Positions 5,864-5,993 of a DNA stretch of 5,993 nucleotides are shown here, one piece after another; positions within the stretch are counted from its first letter, which is position 1; every line of letters starts with the position of its first letter. The notes under the pieces are model-generated. The model was not told the DNA's origin, made no database searches, and was given only the letters and a program-made list of their open reading frames with translations. This DNA is from an uncultured Lachnospiraceae bacterium (GTDB taxonomy: Bacteria; Bacillota; Clostridia; Lachnospirales; Lachnospiraceae), in the NCBI GenBank assembly GCA_945485625.1, contig CALYSH010000103.1:1-5993 (forward strand), written 5' to 3'. A program made the translations under genes and the position numbers.

Positions 5864-5966
5864 ACAAAATGGTAACTATTCAGAGCCATGCAAATTTACA
5901 TTCTGTGAATGCTTGCATTCAAACAGAATCGTAAATTTATGTGGTTCTGAATAGTTACACAAAATG
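5864..5966. mobile_element. MITE-like 87-bp hairpin element with 8-bp target-site duplication
   Basis: The element 5872-5958 is almost wholly self-complementary. Outer arms GTAACTATTCAGAGCCA (5872-5888) and 5942-5958 pair over 17 bp with one G-U. A second block pairs 5892-5905 with 5924-5938 with one bulged base (5930). An inner stem, TGAATG/CATTCA (5906-5911 with 5916-5921), closes on a CTTG loop. It is flanked exactly by the perfect direct repeat ACAAAATG at 5864-5871 and 5959-5966, as transposition would leave. There is no coding capacity. Ends beginning GTAA with 8-bp duplications are known for IS66-family elements, so an IS66-type transposase elsewhere in the genome is a plausible mover. 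That assignment is inference. Confidence 0.8.
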
Positions 5967-5993
5967 CCAACTATCATCGACAGCATCAAATCA

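Overview
The window looks like chromosomal DNA of a Gram-positive Clostridia member, most likely Lachnospiraceae. This is inferred from protein style only: an ECF sigma factor paired with a DUF4367-type anti-sigma protein, a LacI-type sensor fused to GGDEF, GGAGG-type ribosome sites, and moderate GC with AT-rich intergenic DNA. No rRNA, tRNA or CRISPR was seen.

Layout. (1) Positions 1-267 hold no convincing gene. They form a 214-nt imperfect palindrome followed by a leader that can pair with the ribosome site of the next gene. (2) 268-1179 (+) encodes a class I SAM-dependent methyltransferase of the RlmI-like (COG1092) type. (3) 1176-3771 (-) is a compact three-gene unit read right to left: ECF sigma factor (TTG start), single-pass anti-sigma protein joined by a TAATG overlap, and a membrane acyltransferase of the Acyltransferase_3/WecH type. 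Its stop codon overlaps that of the convergent methyltransferase. (4) The 90-bp gap 3772-3861 holds an intrinsic terminator for the gene to its right, then a TGAAAC-N16-CGTC promoter matching the Bacillus ECF sigma consensus, so the sigma operon probably activates itself. (5) 3862-5766 (-) encodes a soluble diguanylate cyclase with an N-terminal LacI/periplasmic-binding-like sensor and no helix-turn-helix. (6) 5864-5966 holds an 87-bp hairpin element flanked by perfect 8-bp direct repeats, a clear MITE-like insertion upstream of the cyclase promoter.

How the parts fit. The sigma/anti-sigma/acyltransferase order resembles the Bacillus subtilis sigV-rsiV-oatA lysozyme-response operon, although the anti-sigma domain differs and the acyltransferase lacks the C-terminal SGNH domain of OatA. 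The simplest reading is an envelope-stress circuit that acylates a surface polymer. The cyclase is a separate unit that would turn binding of a small cytoplasmic ligand into cyclic di-GMP. The two items least explained by known families are the structured leader at 1-267 and the hairpin insertion at the right edge.
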